Below are positions 11,264 through 23,824 of a DNA stretch of 64,000 nt, piece by piece. Position numbers and translations under genes: made by a program. Source of the stretch: Spinacia oleracea (taxonomy: Eukaryota > Streptophyta > Magnoliopsida > Caryophyllales > Amaranthaceae); NCBI RefSeq assembly GCF_020520425.1, contig NC_079491.1:8791143-8855142 (forward strand), in the 5' to 3' direction. Under the pieces are notes generated by a model, which did not search any database, was not told the DNA's origin, and was given only the letters and a program-made list of their open reading frames with translations. The number at the start of each line of letters is the position of its first letter. Within the stretch, counting starts at the first letter, position 1.

Positions 11264-12120
11264 CAGGAATTAAATTCACTGCTTCTGCTGTTGGTATGTA
11301 CGCATTCACGCAACAGCAGATATTCCCACTTACAGGCTCTGAAAACAGAACTAAGCAACACATTATCACCTTTCACCAGCAAGCAGGATACCACCACAAC
11401 GAAAACATTAACCCAATAGCAAAACTAAACCAAAATCAAGCACGCATGACTTGGTCACAATCATTGCTGAAAGCCTGTAACATCACAAGCGATCATATGT
11501 AGGTGCACAATCAGTCACTAAACGGTGGACGAAAAGTGAGGTGTCAGCTGTCAGCTGTCAGAAGATTGGTATAGCACCAAATATTCCCCAAGGAAAAAAA
11601 TATCAACAATTATCATACTGTGTTGCTAACCTCAGTTATTTGCTATCCGTTAATAAGAGGAGGTTGGCGTAGTCTCTGCTTTTGTTTACTGGACCAAATT
11701 CAAGCGTGACCATACAAACTAATATACTAAAAAGATGACATCAAAACAAGGTAGCACAACTATAACTGTTAGTTTCCTTTCTCTGCAAACTATGATAATA
11801 TTGCCATAAGCCATTCACAATATGATAACACTCTTCGATCTCATGACATAAATCACTTCTACTATGTAACCACAACGAATCTGACAAGAGTCACAAGATG
11901 CATGTTCATGTCTTATGTTGATTTTGGAGCAGTTGCCTTGTGCACAACATTTTAAACAGCTTATCTCATACTCTCATACGCAACATACCAAATCTATTAA
12001 TCAATTGAAGGTTGACAGGGAAAATCAAAATGGATAAACAATGAAGAAGACCATGTCACTTGTACAAGCACCAGAATTTGCATTGTGATAACGTAATATC
12101 ACATATATAAAGTGTGAAAT
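11264..12120. other. Noncoding spacer
   Basis: No gene recognised. It may include more LINE-derived sequence too decayed to identify. Confidence 0.4.
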
Positions 12121-12430
12121 AAATAAGGCCACAATGCAGGCAAGTCACCTGTAAAAGAAAGTTTGATTCAACATCTTCACTTCCCAAGTTCTATTCTCTG
12201 TAACTCAGAGGTCATAGGCATTTCTTCACACCCAGGTCAGGAACAGGAAAAAGCGCAACCTGGGCCAGGTGTAAATAAGGCCACAATGCAGGCAAGTCAC
12301 CTCTAAAAGAAAGTTTGATTCAACAACTTCACTTCCCAAGTTCTATTCTCTGTAACTCAGAAGTCATAGGCATTTCTTCACACCCCAGGTCAGAAACAGG
12401 AAAAAGCGCAACCAGGGCCAGGTGTAATAA
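12121..12430. repeat. Tandem duplication, 2 x about 152 bp
   Basis: The block starting AAATAAGGCCACAATGCAGG at 12121 recurs at 12273 with only a few differences, both copies ending in CCAGGTGTAA. It is non-coding. The high identity suggests a recent local duplication. Confidence 0.85.
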
Positions 12431-14550
12431 GGTATGGAAACTACCACAGCAATGTTCAGAAAAAAGTTGATAAACTATTTTGGATACACGTTACTGAACT
12501 TGTATTTCGCTTCAAATATCCGTGTTAAAAGCTGACATTCACATAAGCTAAATAGTTTGCACTTCATTTGGTCCAAAAGCATGCAGACTTCCATTTTTTA
12601 AAAAGGAGTGACACTTAGACATGTGCCCATACACGTCCAACACCAGTAGCTTAGTTTGAGTAAAATATTGGAAACTACAATCAAATTTCTGAATAAACAC
12701 ACAAGGCTACAACAGAAGCAGCATCAATGTCTAGCATGAGGGTACAGGAGCAATAATTCAGAGTCAATAGCTCAATACTTTTGACACAGATTGGAAGGAA
12801 GAACGTCAAGTGGTCAGAAGATTACAAAAACAAGTGAGCCAGCAAACTACTTAGGAACTCAAAGAATTAAGATTTCAGAACCATATTCCAAACAAATTTT
12901 ATTTGGCTATCAAAATGGTCAGCAGAATAGAAGATCAATCCATCATAGCTTTCCAAAACATAAAGTAGTCAAAAGTATCCTTCACTATCCAAGGATCCAA
13001 CTTCTCAAGGATAATTTCCATGCAAAATATACTACATGTATTAACATTTTCCTACGCTGAAAAAAATCAGCTCGCGAATTATGTAACTTACCTGAATAAA
13101 GTAACACAGTTATATATCATGCTTCCCAAATTATATTATGATGCCCCAAAAAGATCTTCAAGCTTTACGACAATTCAAATTGGGAGGAACATCAAAACCA
13201 CAGTTAGAGAAAAAATAGGATATAAACACCTTTCGGCACCAGTCACTTCTTAAAAATGACAGCTAAAGAAATAATTACTATGAGAGCTATTTTGGTGCAC
13301 AATCTAGCCATGAAATTTCAACATGAAAGAAAGCTTTACATGCAATAATATCAGCATGTATGTGAGTCTACAGTATATCATGCATATTTGCATTACAAGT
13401 TACAAATAATGAAAATATACCTTCATAAGTACTTGGATGCAGGAAAGTGTGACCAGGAAACAACAATCAAAATTCAAGAACTGTTACATTCATGAATCAA
13501 GCAGTTCAAGTTTTTCTCAGTCAAAAAAATCTCTTTTTTTTTAATAGAACTGATGTCAAAAATGTATAAACAATCTTTAAAACTACGCAGTGAAGAAACC
13601 AAATAAAGAACATAGACAACAATAGCAGCCTTTCAACTTAAATATAAGCTGCTCTAGAAATAAGTTACACTAACTGCCTTTTAGCTGGCAATCTCCAGGA
13701 CTAAAGTTTCCTACTCTGCCTCATTTATGCTTCTCTGATTCAAGTTCTTCCAATTCATCCTTCTTCTAGTACTAGTATTTGTTTCCTCCAGATCTCCTAA
13801 TACAAGTAATTCTATTATTGTTGTTCAGCAACATCTTAAAAGATGACATGCTTTTCCAAGCTTAAAATGAAGCCTACATCTTTGACACCCTCAGGTAGTC
13901 AGGCCCCAATCTAACAGAATGTTGAATATATTTTTTGAGATAACTACTAGATGCTTCAGGAACAGTTCTTATAACTGGAGAACAACAGTATTACCCTTCA
14001 TGCTGCAAGGTTCCATACAAGTGACACAACATAAGTAATGGATCAATAATAACTGAAACAATTTCTTCAAAACCAAGGATCAACCTCCATACCAAACCAA
14101 ACAGTCAAACTGCAGGAATTAATGATGATGATTAAAAAAAATTACTAATAGCAGTAAATTAGTAATAATAACAAATAGCCCGGGAAAAATAAAATCAGAC
14201 AAATTCCATGATAATTTATATGAGAAAACTCAGATGAATGGCCATAGGCTTTGTGATTGATCCTTCCTTACAGCTCCTAGATTCATAATTTCATCCTCAA
14301 GATTCATAAGCCAAACTTCTCTTTTTCAGAGTTCTCACTATATTATGACTAACATCATTGACCTTGCATGTTAAGAACCTAAAGCAAAATCACTGACAAT
14401 AGACAATAAAAAGCCAGGACAACAAATTTATCTTCTCCAATCCTTAAGTTCAATAAAACCAGAAGTAACACCTTCAAATTCCATCTACTCCATTCACCTA
14501 TTGCCAGATTTAAGTACTGACTATCTTGATTTTTTTTTTTTAAGATATGA
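12431..14550. other. Noncoding spacer without recognised genes
   Basis: About 2.1 kb of AT-rich sequence with several T and A runs. No coding frame with family resemblance, RNA gene or delimited transposon was seen on either strand. Confidence 0.45.
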
Positions 14551-14555
14551 TCTCT

Positions 14556-14615
14556 GCTTTCCTACGACGATTCATGTTAGCCGACCCCAAAACATTTTGG
14601 GATTAAGGCTTTGTT
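14556..14615 (+). mobile_element. SINE 3' end fragment (Au-like)
   Basis: The segment TTAGCCGACCCCAAAA followed by TTTTGGGATTAAGGCTTTG is characteristic of the 3' end of Au-type plant SINEs, which normally continue into TTG repeats. Only the tail is recognisable. The tRNA-like head was not found upstream, so this is a truncated copy. Confidence 0.5.
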
Positions 14616-14628
14616 AACACCCATACAC

Positions 14629-14747
14629 CTTCCTTAAAATTAGTGCTGCACAATAGCAGTCTCCATTAACCCCATACACCTATTCACAGATTTACAAATG
14701 TCATGCTCTCCGCCTTCCTTAAAATTAGTGCTGCACAATAGCAGTCT
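14629..14747. repeat. 34-bp direct duplication
   Basis: A 34-bp sequence beginning CTTCCTTAAAATTAGTGCTG occurs identically at 14629-14662 and 14714-14747, 85 bp apart. It lies just after the SINE fragment. Confidence 0.85.
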
Positions 14748-16181
14748 GATGTAGTAACCGTCAATGAGAAGCCATCATCAATAGCAGAGTAAAAGTGTAC
14801 ATGATCCTGCTTGGCACACAATAGGCACTCAATTTTTAATTGACATACTGACTTTGCAACATAGCAGTGATCATTCATCATTGTGTAGTTACAGCCACAG
14901 GCAGGAAATTTTCACAATACGTATCAGTTTTTTTTCTCGTCCCTGTTTTATGAGCAAGAGCAACAGGCCATCTAGATATAAGGGTTCTGAATTTTTCCAA
15001 ACAGATGCAATCTTCTTCAAGCTGATAGAATATTTCCAGGAAGCTCCACTTAAGTTTCTCTAGAAAACATCTAATCGAGAAGGTAATATAACGCAAAAAA
15101 TGAGTATTGAAGTTAAATAATAAGTCATGTTATCAAATTTGATATGACAAGCACGAGAAAAAGCTCATTCTATGACAACTTTTTAAGATGGAAGGTTCAT
15201 GGTCTTAACAAGTTATCCTAGCTGTTCACAGGTCAAATCACTACTTCATAGTTCATAGTAAAGCATTAAACAATAAAAACACCATCCCTTTCAGGTCATG
15301 TAATCAAATTTGATATGCCTCAACATGTTCACTGTGGATACAAATCATTATTTACTGAAAGAATGGCAAGGGCAGTTGTCCCTAAGAATAGCACACAGCT
15401 TCCAACGAAGTACATAAGTTGTACTTTGTTTTTTTTCTTTTTTCTTTGTTTTTTTGATAAGAAATATAAGTTGTACTTTTGACTCGTGATTTTGAAGATA
15501 CCAGAACACTCGTGGGGAAAAAGGAAAAAAAATACATCTTCCCACATGTTATGTGCATATACCATTTCTATATTCAACTAGTTGGAGTATTGGAACAAGC
15601 CTTCACAAAAATAAACACAAATAGTGTGAAAAGGAGTAAATAAAATACTTCAGAAACAAAATAAAATGAAATACAGAGAAGGAAATCAGCAAATTGAGAA
15701 GTAAACGTACTAGGCCGTAGAGAAGGATCTCAACTTCCTGATGTGATGAAACGGACATCAAATTCTCTCCCGGTGAGATGGAACAGGGATCATATTCTCT
15801 CCGGCGCGTAAAGAAATAAGTAGCTAACATCAAAACATGGATCAAATAGTATGTTGCTAACATAAAAGGCAAAAACAAATAGAGAATAGACAAGATTGTA
15901 ATGAACTTTAATGTATTCAATTTCTGTACCCACTTATCTATTCACATACTAGCATCCATTTCCTCTACAATCAGCAAAAGCACCACACAGATTAGGACCA
16001 AACTCTCTATATTCAAGCCAGCTCAATAACTCGGTGCTTAAAACCACAAGCTTTTATACCCACATCTACGAACTAGAATCAGGCTAGAAGAACAAAACAC
16101 TGATAGACATCACAAAGTAAAAACTGAGAGAGTTCCACCATACATAAGCTGAGCCCAAAAAGAAAAAGACAACTTCATCTC
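14748..16181. other. 3' flank of the RING gene
   Basis: No gene is recognised. The part nearest 16181 is presumably the 3' UTR of the minus-strand RING gene. Poly(T)-rich stretches near 15420-15450 are the only other feature noticed. Confidence 0.5.
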
Positions 16182-17535
16182 CTAAACCCTTGAACATGAC
16201 ATGCTACAAGAGCGAGCCAAACGAATTGTTAGACTACCACCGGACACACTGGCCTCCTTCTCTAGTGGTTCTGAAGCATACTCCTTCCTGCATCCAGGAC
16301 AACGGGCATCCGCCTCAAGGATCCGCTTGTGACAAAAAAGGCACAAATGGAACCCGCAAGGACAAGGGAGAAAACTTGAGTCTGTCAAGTCCAAATCCTC
16401 ACAGCATATAGGGCACGATGTAGGCACACGAGGAGTCGTATTACGACCCCAAGGGTTTGTAAACCCTTGAAGCCTCTCTGCACCAGATGGAAAACTCCGC
16501 TGTTTCTCCAAATTAGGTAAACTCTGAGGCCTAAAAGCATCATCCGGCCTCCAAGCTCTGCCATTCTCGCTACCCCTGCCCAAAATTCCAACCCTGTCGC
16601 TCTTCAATATCTCCACTTGGGCATCCACATTCTCACAGCTGGGATGCTGAGCTCCAGAACTCAACCCAACTGTGGTTTCTCGCTCAGGGAAAAGATTAGC
16701 ATTCTGATAATGACCCTGATTAGCATCGGGAGCACCTACCAAAGCATCTGCAGCAGCCTCCCAATCATCCAAACACCCATCATCCTCATCCTCATCACCA
16801 TTACCATCCTCTTCTTCTGAAATGCTCCCCGAAAAGCACCCACCACGGCTACTGAAGCTAGAAGTACTGCTGCTGCTGCTACCAGTATAAGTAGTCCCTG
16901 AATCATTCTCCCTAGAAATGCTACTTGTCGGGCTATTTGACGGGGACGATTCAGAGTCACTGTCATGGTGGTTGATCTCCTCCACTCTCGGGCTTTGCAC
17001 TTTTAAATCATTACAGCATTTGGCCACCTTCTTTCGAGTTTCAATCACCGGCCCATTGAATTGACCACCACCACCACCACCAGATGAAACAACAACAGGA
17101 ACATTCATTTCCTCCTTGCAATTCTTATTCTTAACTATTGAAACGAAAATCACAAAATCAATCAGCCAATCAATACAAGATAAACATCAAACACTAACCG
17201 ATAACTAACATATAAAAGAAAAATACAGAAATTGTACAAAATCAAAAAATAAAAATAAAATAAAAAAATGAATGCAGCACCTTGCGAAAGCCACTGTTCA
17301 CGGCGAGCATCAAGCTTACACTGCTTCAATTTCGCCGACCTATTCGCCTGTTAAATCAAAAACTCCATTGTCAGACCAAAATCAAACCAATTACATGCAA
17401 TCGAAAACATAAACCGAAAAATAAAAATTCAAATTGAAGAGATAAAAAAAAATAGTAATTAATTACCCTCTTCTTCTTGCCGAAATCCTTAGAAACATTG
17501 GGAATCGATGCATTGATGATTGAATCAGACACCAT
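16182..17535 (-). CDS. RING finger protein with NOT4-type C4C4 domain
   Basis: Three exons on the minus strand, 17535-17467, 17347-17281 and 17134-16182, join in phase to 362 residues. The start is the ATG at 17535. The N-terminus is basic (GKKKR, RSAKLKQCK). The middle is low complexity, with a six-glycine run, many serines and an acidic stretch rich in Glu/Asp. The C-terminal finger at residues 286-327 has Cys spacing C-x2-C-x13-C-x-C-x4-C-x2-C-x10-C-x2-C. That is the all-cysteine C4C4 pattern of CCR4-NOT subunit 4 RINGs, which act as E3 ubiquitin ligases. It resembles small plant RING/U-box superfamily proteins of unclear role and lacks the RRM of true NOT4. A TATATATA-like stretch near 17735-17745 lies about 200 bp upstream and may be the TATA box. 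Confidence 0.88.
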
Positions 17536-19014
17536 GGTTGAAGATAAACCTCGAATTTGATTGAAATCAAAAACCCTAATTTCCGATTTTATTTTTTGAC
17601 GACGAAGAAAATTAAAAAAATATCTGATGGAAAAATGTATTGGTGAAGAGAGAGAATGGATAACGGAAACTGCTCTGCTCCTCTCGCTACCCTTTTTGAG
17701 TTTTTTCTTACTCGTTTGCAAATTCTTTCAACCATATATATAATATCTTTTATTCCCATTATACCCTCGGTTTTATCTGTATTTACTGCTCACCCTTTGT
17801 GGTTAAATAGGGTGTTTTTACAGTTTTGATGGGTTGATTGGGGTGAACGACGTCGTATGTTGATATGGGGGTTTGACTTCTGTGAATGGTGTTAGTTGTG
17901 CTTGGTCCCCAAGGTAACTATTGGGTTGAAGGGTATTTTTGGGAAATCATAATTCTGAGTCTTTTTTATTTTGTGGGTAAATTGGATTGAGGACAAAATG
18001 TAAATAAATGTTTAATTTGTGAGAATCTTTGTGGATTTCCTCTACAAAATCTAAGTGGATTTGATTTGCATTTTGCAAGGTTGAATTTATTCCACCAAAA
18101 CTAGAGGAAAAATAAAAGGGAAATGAAATATGAGATGGAGTTCGAAACAACAATTAGCTAATGGTTAATGACATTTAGTTGTCAAAGAAAAATGGTGAAT
18201 GATTGGCCAGTTATTACACAATCTTATTTTTACATTAATTAGCGATAAAGTTGTACGTTGTCATGTGTCTTTTTATCCACAAAAAACAAAAACAACTCAA
18301 AAGTTATAATTTATAATTATCAAAGATACGGAAAGATACGAAAAGTGTAATTTATAAATATCTGTTAAGTTGAGAAATATAATAAATTTATATAGGAAAT
18401 ACCATATTCAGTGAATGAGATAAAATGATAAAAATAAAAAATAAAAACAAAATTTAAAAGGAAAATTATACCAATGAAAATTTGCACTACATATAACATA
18501 ATATCACATTTTGAATTTTTTTTCTATTGAAATATCGAGTTAACATTATCTTAAAGGACTATAATTATAAAATGTGACATAGCATTTATTTTGCATTATT
18601 GGGAAATTAGGGAGAAAAGGGAGAGAGGGAAAGAGAAAGAGAGAACCTAAAAACAGTCAGTTATTGAATAGGCATAATATATACACATACATATATCATA
18701 CGTAGTATAAGATAAAGGTATAATGGGCATCCACACTAATATATGTTTTATAACATGCATGTATATATGAGTGTCAAAGAACTCAATGAAAAAAATATTA
18801 TTTTTGTAGTGTTTGCCTTGAAACAATATTACTCCTTATACAAATAGAATGGTTTAAAAATAAGAATATAACTTGATGAAGGATGCCAATAATTTTATCT
18901 CAATATTCTATTTCCTCCTCAATGCATATATTATTAGTCGTTGATTTAGGAAATGGGACATTCATTTCTTTAAGGAAATAAGGGAGAATTTATCTTAACT
19001 TGTTTTCTACCAAG
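17536..19014. other. RING gene promoter and AT-rich spacer
   Basis: Holds the 5' leader and promoter of the minus-strand RING gene up to about 17900, including an ACGT-core motif (GACGTC) near 17850. AT-rich sequence without recognised genes follows. Confidence 0.5.
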
Positions 19015-19016
19015 TA

Positions 19017-20745
19017 CTCCCTCCATTCCTTTTTGTTGTTCCCATTTCCTTTTTTGGCATTTCTTTTTGTTGTACTCATGCTGAATCTTTACTATTTTTA
19101 GCTATGATTTTTTTACCAATTTACCCTAAGATTCCCCATTATTTACCAAAAAACCCTAAGATTCTACCCTTTTTCCACCCTCTTTTTCCCCACCACCCTT
19201 ATTTAATTATTTTCCCACCCCCCATAACCCCACCCACTACCCGTCTCTTTCACTCCTCTCACCTCTTTCGGATGTCTCTCTCTCTCTTCATTTTCTTACT
19301 CTCTCTCTTCACTCTCTCTTCATTTTCTTATCTCTCAGTCTCTCTCTTCATTCTCTCTTCATCCGTTTCTCTCCTCCTCTCAACTTTTCACTCTCTCTCC
19401 TCCAAAACAACTCTCCATTCTTCAGATCTAAAAACGAGATCACTGCTACCACTGCAACCAAACCTCCGCCGCATGTATTATGGCTTTAGATCGTGAAATT
19501 CGACCATAAAAACTCTAGATCTAGAGTTTTCATGGCCGAATTTGACCTCTAAATCCTCAAAATCGTGAGTGATACTAAGGATCAAGTGAGTATTAATTTA
19601 TTTTTGTGCGTGTTTTTGTCGAATTTTTGGGTGATTTTTGTCGAAAATTTGGGTTGATTTTGGTCGTTATTTTGGCTGATTTTTTGGGTTAAATTTGGTT
19701 AAATTTGGTGGTTGATTTTGGGTATAATTTTCTCGAATTTCAAGGTTTAATTTTCTGTTTTTTAGTCGAATGTCTGGGTTTAATTTTCTCGAATTAATTT
19801 TGAGATGGCTGATTTCGATATTTTGACGAATTTCTTGGTTAATTTTTATTGAATTTTTGGGTTGATTTTGGTCGGGTTTTTTGGTTGATTTATGTCGAAT
19901 TTTTTTGGTTGATTTTGGTCGAATTTTGTTGATTTTTTGGGTTGATTGTGGTCGGATTTTTGTCAAATTTTTTTGGTTGATTTTGGTCGAATTTTGTGGG
20001 TTGATTGTGGTTGGATTTTTGGGTTGATTTTGGTCGAATTTTTGGGCTGGTTGTTGTCGAATTTCTGGGTTAATTTTGGTTGAATTGCTTGTCGAATTTC
20101 TAGGTTGATTAATTCGAATTTTTGGGTTGATTTGGGCGAAATTTTGGGTTGATTTTCTCGAATTTTTGGGTTGTTTTGGTCAAATTTCTGGGTTTAATTT
20201 TGGGTTGAATAAATCTAGAATTTCTGGGTTGAATTTTGGGATGAATTTTGGGTGTAATTTTCATCTGGGTTTATTTATGTCGAACTTCTGGGTTCATTGT
20301 ACCGAAATTTTGGGTTTATTTATGTCAAATTTTCTTGATTGTTTGTTTTGTTTGTTGATTTGTTGATTTCAAATCTGGTTTTTTTGTTCGAATTTAATTT
20401 TGGTTTTTTGTTCAAATTTAATCTTGGTTTTTTTGTTCGAAATCTTGATTGTTGATTTGGTCGAATTATTGATTGTTTGTTGAATGTTTTGGTTTGATTT
20501 TTCTTGATTTTTTTGGTTTGAATTAAACTGGTTTTTTTGTTGTTGTTAATAATAAAATATCTCCTATTTATCTTATTTCTTTAATATTTTCTCTCTCCTT
20601 CCTTTATTTTAAATATATAATCTCTTACACATAATCATTATTCTTACACCCAATCATTACTCATATCCCAATACAAATAAAGATTCAGTTTTCTTAAAAA
20701 ACCCCCAACATTCCTTATGGGAACAACATAAAGGAATGGAGGGAG
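19017..20745. mobile_element. Long Stowaway/mariner-type non-autonomous element
   Basis: CTCCCTCCATTCC..TTGTTCCC at 19017 is mirrored by GGGAACAACATAAAGGAATG..GGGAG ending at 20745, and both ends are flanked by TA (19015-19016 and 20746-20747). This matches Tc1/mariner Stowaway termini and the TA target. At 1.73 kb it is far longer than a typical Stowaway MITE, and no transposase frame is visible. The left part is CT-rich (19240-19400) and the centre is a degenerate GT-rich repeat, listed separately. Confidence 0.75.
19600..20480. repeat. Degenerate GGTTGATTTTGGTCGAATTT repeat
   Basis: Roughly 880 bp made of imperfect copies of a unit near 20-30 bp, around TTTTTGGGTTGATTTTGGTC. The strand is strongly G+T-biased. 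It forms the core of the Stowaway-type element. Open frames through it on both strands are by-products of the repeat. Confidence 0.75.
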
Positions 20746-21035
20746 TAGTATTTTTTATTGACAGGGAAAAAAAGAATTTATTTAGTACCCAATTTTGGGA
20801 GAACCACGCCATTACCGTCATTGTTGAAATTGGAATCTTTATACATATGATTTCATTGCAAACATATCCCATTTATAATAACTTTATTTCTTTTAGCAAA
20901 TTGGGTAGAGCTTTTGTTTAACACCCTAGTAAATCACTGGAAATATAATTCTTAATGGTTGTTATAGTATATGTACATTTAAAAAAAGTGATATATAAAT
21001 ATAAATTTTTGTGTGTGTAATCAACGTCTTATATG

Positions 21036-21399
21036 TAGGCTCTATTTGGTTTTGCGGAAAACATTTCCAGCGAAAATTAATTTTCATGTAAAATATTTTT
21101 CAAAGAAAAACAAAAATCCAAATTAGTTTTCTTTTTTAGGTTTCTCACAATGAAATTCACAGAGGAAAGGAAAATGGGACTAGATGGGCGAGGGTTGATG
21201 GGGAAGAGAGAAGAGAGAAGAGGGGAGTAAGGAGGGAGAACAATTTCTCTTCCTTTAAAACAGAAAATGTTCAAGTCATTTTCTATCGCCGGACATTGTT
21301 TTGCTGATTTAACTGTTTGTCAAAATAAACAACATATACTTGAAAAAGGGAAAAATCAATTTTCAAGAAAACATTTACCCCAAACCAAACACTCCCTTA
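21036..21399. mobile_element. MITE with TTTGGTTT...AAACCAAAC ends, hAT-like
   Basis: The left end TAGGCTCTATTTGGTTTTGCGG and right end CCCCAAACCAAACACTCCCTTA are imperfect inverted repeats of about 22 bp. Subterminal GGAAAACATTT and AAAACATTT also mirror each other. A relic of the same family lies near 6924. No clear target-site duplication was found, so the superfamily is uncertain. Confidence 0.5.
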
Positions 21400-21666
21400 A
21401 TTAAAACAAATTGCCCTACCCAAACCTAAAGATGATTGTGGGCCGACCCAACCCAAGACGCGACACAAAAAGCCTGGCCTGCCCACGAAGTCGTTGGCTG
21501 TATATTTTTTAAAAAGTACAATAAATCACACTAAATTTACTAATTTTAGGCTTAGACACGACATGCCCTCACACCAGAAGACACGTGGATTTGGACCACA
21601 TTTAGAATTTCTAACCCAACTGACCTGTTGCAAGCGGTCCGACCTAAAGCCTGGCATACAAGCAAG

Positions 21667-21705
21667 GGCTGTCAAATCGGGTTATCGATCGGTTACATGT
21701 TGCGT
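21667..21705. mobile_element. Fragment of a hAT end like the element at 4211
   Basis: GGGCTGTCAAATCGGGTTAT matches the terminus of the 4211-7412 element, followed by a short CGGTTAC-type subterminal stretch. Only one end was recognised. Confidence 0.5.
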
Positions 21706-22761
21706 ATAATCGGATAATATAGTTGTGCGAGGTCATTTTATTTATGCGAATTTAACGTGAGATTTTTTTTTTCCAGATCACTTCACTTTTTGTTAAAAAT
21801 CAGTTAAATCGGATCAGTTCTTTACCCAATGCCAATGCTTTGGGCGGGCCAAAAACTACTCCGTTGTTAAGAAAAACTGAAGAAAGACAGCCAGTAGCAC
21901 TAGCAACCCAGCTTCAGTGCCGCACTGCTCGACAGTCGAAACTTCAACTGACTCCAAACATCGTTCTCCTTCCTAATCCGCTGCTCATTTTCGCGCTCTT
22001 TCTCCTGAACTTTCAATTTCAATGCTCTAATCCCCCGAAATTCTTACATTATTATCCAATAAACCCTAAATTATTTGGCCGAATTGCTTCGCTGCTTTGG
22101 TTCGTAGCTATTGGTATCATCAAAAGCTTCTGGTGTCGTATCATCAAAATTGCGCGAGTGCATTTGAAATTTAGCCCAATTGCAAATTACTGGTATCATC
22201 GATCTTGTTTGATTATTTCTAGTTTTATTTGCTCAATTTTTTTTATTTTTTGCGTTTTTTTGCTGGAATTTGGTCGATTTTTTTTGACATTATTTGTTTG
22301 TTTATGATTTGAAATCGCATGTATTGTAAATAAATACATTATGATGAACTGCCTTTGGAATGCTATTCTGATTTGTGAATAAATTCATGATATTTACCTT
22401 AGTTTACTGATTGTTGGATGAATTTTGGGAAATAGTATGCTTTTTTCTAAGTACTTAGATTCACGCTAAAGCTTGATTCTACCGTGTGTATGTTAAAAAG
22501 CGCATTAGTTCAGTACTTTTGAAGCAAACAGATCATAAAGTGGAATTCAGAAATTTGTAATTTTGTCGGTATAAGGTGCTTATTACTGTTGTTATGTGAT
22601 TAGATAGCATGTACAGTGGTAGGAGTTGGATGCCCAAGGGAGCTGTAGGCTACAACTAACTTCCCGAAATGATGTTACCCTGTGTATGTTAAAAAGCGCA
22701 TTAGTTCAATACTTTCTATTTGCTTTCAAGGACACAGTCTCTAATTCTTGGGGCTAATGAG
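21706..22761. other. Spacer with UTR-like CT-rich stretch; no gene recognised
   Basis: From about 21860 to 22130 the base composition is richer in C and T and resembles a plant 5' leader, but no coding exon follows in frame. A 30-bp motif around GTATGTTAAAAAGCGCATTA occurs twice, at about 22485 and 22685. This could be the original promoter region of the truncated GTF3C3 gene, which is speculation. Confidence 0.35.
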
Positions 22762-23330
22762 AGGTGTCCTTGTTTGAAGTGTCAAATTTAATTTGACCAT
22801 GATTGGGAGACAATACATGCTCATCTTTTCCGAGTAGGAATAGAGTCCGACTACAATCCATGGATATTCCATGGAGAAGAACAATACCTTTACATGGGAG
22901 ACATGGAAATGTACGAGGAGGAAGGTGATGGGTTTAATGATGAAGGTTCTCTCATATTGGAGGAGATGACCGTTTTGGAGAGTTGTTTTACAAATTTAGT
23001 GCCGGAGAATTTGAACGATAGAGATGAAGAGGATAGAGAATTAGAGACAATGCTGTGATTCCTTATAAATTTCATAGATTGATGAAAGATGCATAAAAAT
23101 ACCTATTTCAGGTTGTAAAACCTTTTCAAGGCTAAAATTTCATTTTGACTCTCTTAGACCTTAAGGTTAGTGGACACTGGAGTGATAAGTCATTTAGTAG
23201 GCTGCTTAGTGCATTCCAAAAGGTCTTAAAGAGCTCCCATGAAGCCAAGAAGTACACAAAAGATTATGGGTTGAATTATGTGATGATCCATGCTTGTGTA
23301 AATCATTGCATTGAACCAAACTATTACTAA
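22762..23330 (+). pseudogene. CACTA (En/Spm) TNP2-type transposase relic
   Basis: Frame 22762-23058 reads RCPCLKCQI-stop-FDHDWE, then IHAHLFRVGIESDYNPWIFHGE. This is the transposase-associated domain of CACTA TNP2 proteins (CPC-x2-C, then HL..G....Y..W..HGE). It ends at a TGA. After a short non-coding gap, 23160-23330 reads HWSDKSFSRLLSAFQKVL and EAKKYTKDYGLNYVMIHAC, the next conserved block of the same protein. An in-frame stop and the gap show it is dead. No CACTA termini were found around it. It lies just 5' of the truncated GTF3C3 exons. Confidence 0.75.
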
Positions 23331-23824
23331 CTAGCATTCTCATTTTAATATCAACTTTACTACTCATATTAATCACAAGTTTGCAACAACATACATACCC
23401 TTTTCAAATTTGTACCAAGCTACCAACAACTTACATACCCAGCTTCTCAAATTTGTCCCAAGCTACCGACTACGTGTTCTTCGTTTATGAAATTGAATAA
23501 GTGGTGGTAAGTTGTATGAGTGAGAGGGACAATGGTGCTTGGTGGTGAGGAGAAATATGGGAGAAAAAAGCTGGACGTAGCTACACTATTCCAACCCCCA
23601 TCATCTCCCAACTATTAACTCATACTTAGCTAGTTTGAATTCCCAATTTCACATTCTTCATTTAGAATGAACTTGAGAAGATATGTTTAATTCAATTTTG
23701 ATGTCTTCATATTTCAATTTGGAAAATTGAATGTTTTGATTGCACCTTGTTATTGTAACTTGTAAGAGTAAGTCATAAGCCTTAATGTAGTAGGTTTCGT
23801 CAAATTTTCACCTAAAAAATGATA
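23331..23824. other. Spacer, nothing recognised
   Basis: AT-rich non-coding sequence between the CACTA relic and the Stowaway MITE. Confidence 0.4.

Noticed and set aside
11008-11502. 164-codon plus-strand open frame
   Set aside because: It is antisense to the LINE relic and has no family resemblance.
19104-20366. Open frames on both strands (for example 19104-19496 and 19667-19966)
   Set aside because: They are by-products of CT-rich and GT-rich simple repeats inside the Stowaway-type element.
21840-22307. 155-codon open frame
   Set aside because: Hydrophobic, low-complexity translation of a CT/T-rich stretch. It has no recognisable domain or splice structure; it looks like a 5' leader.
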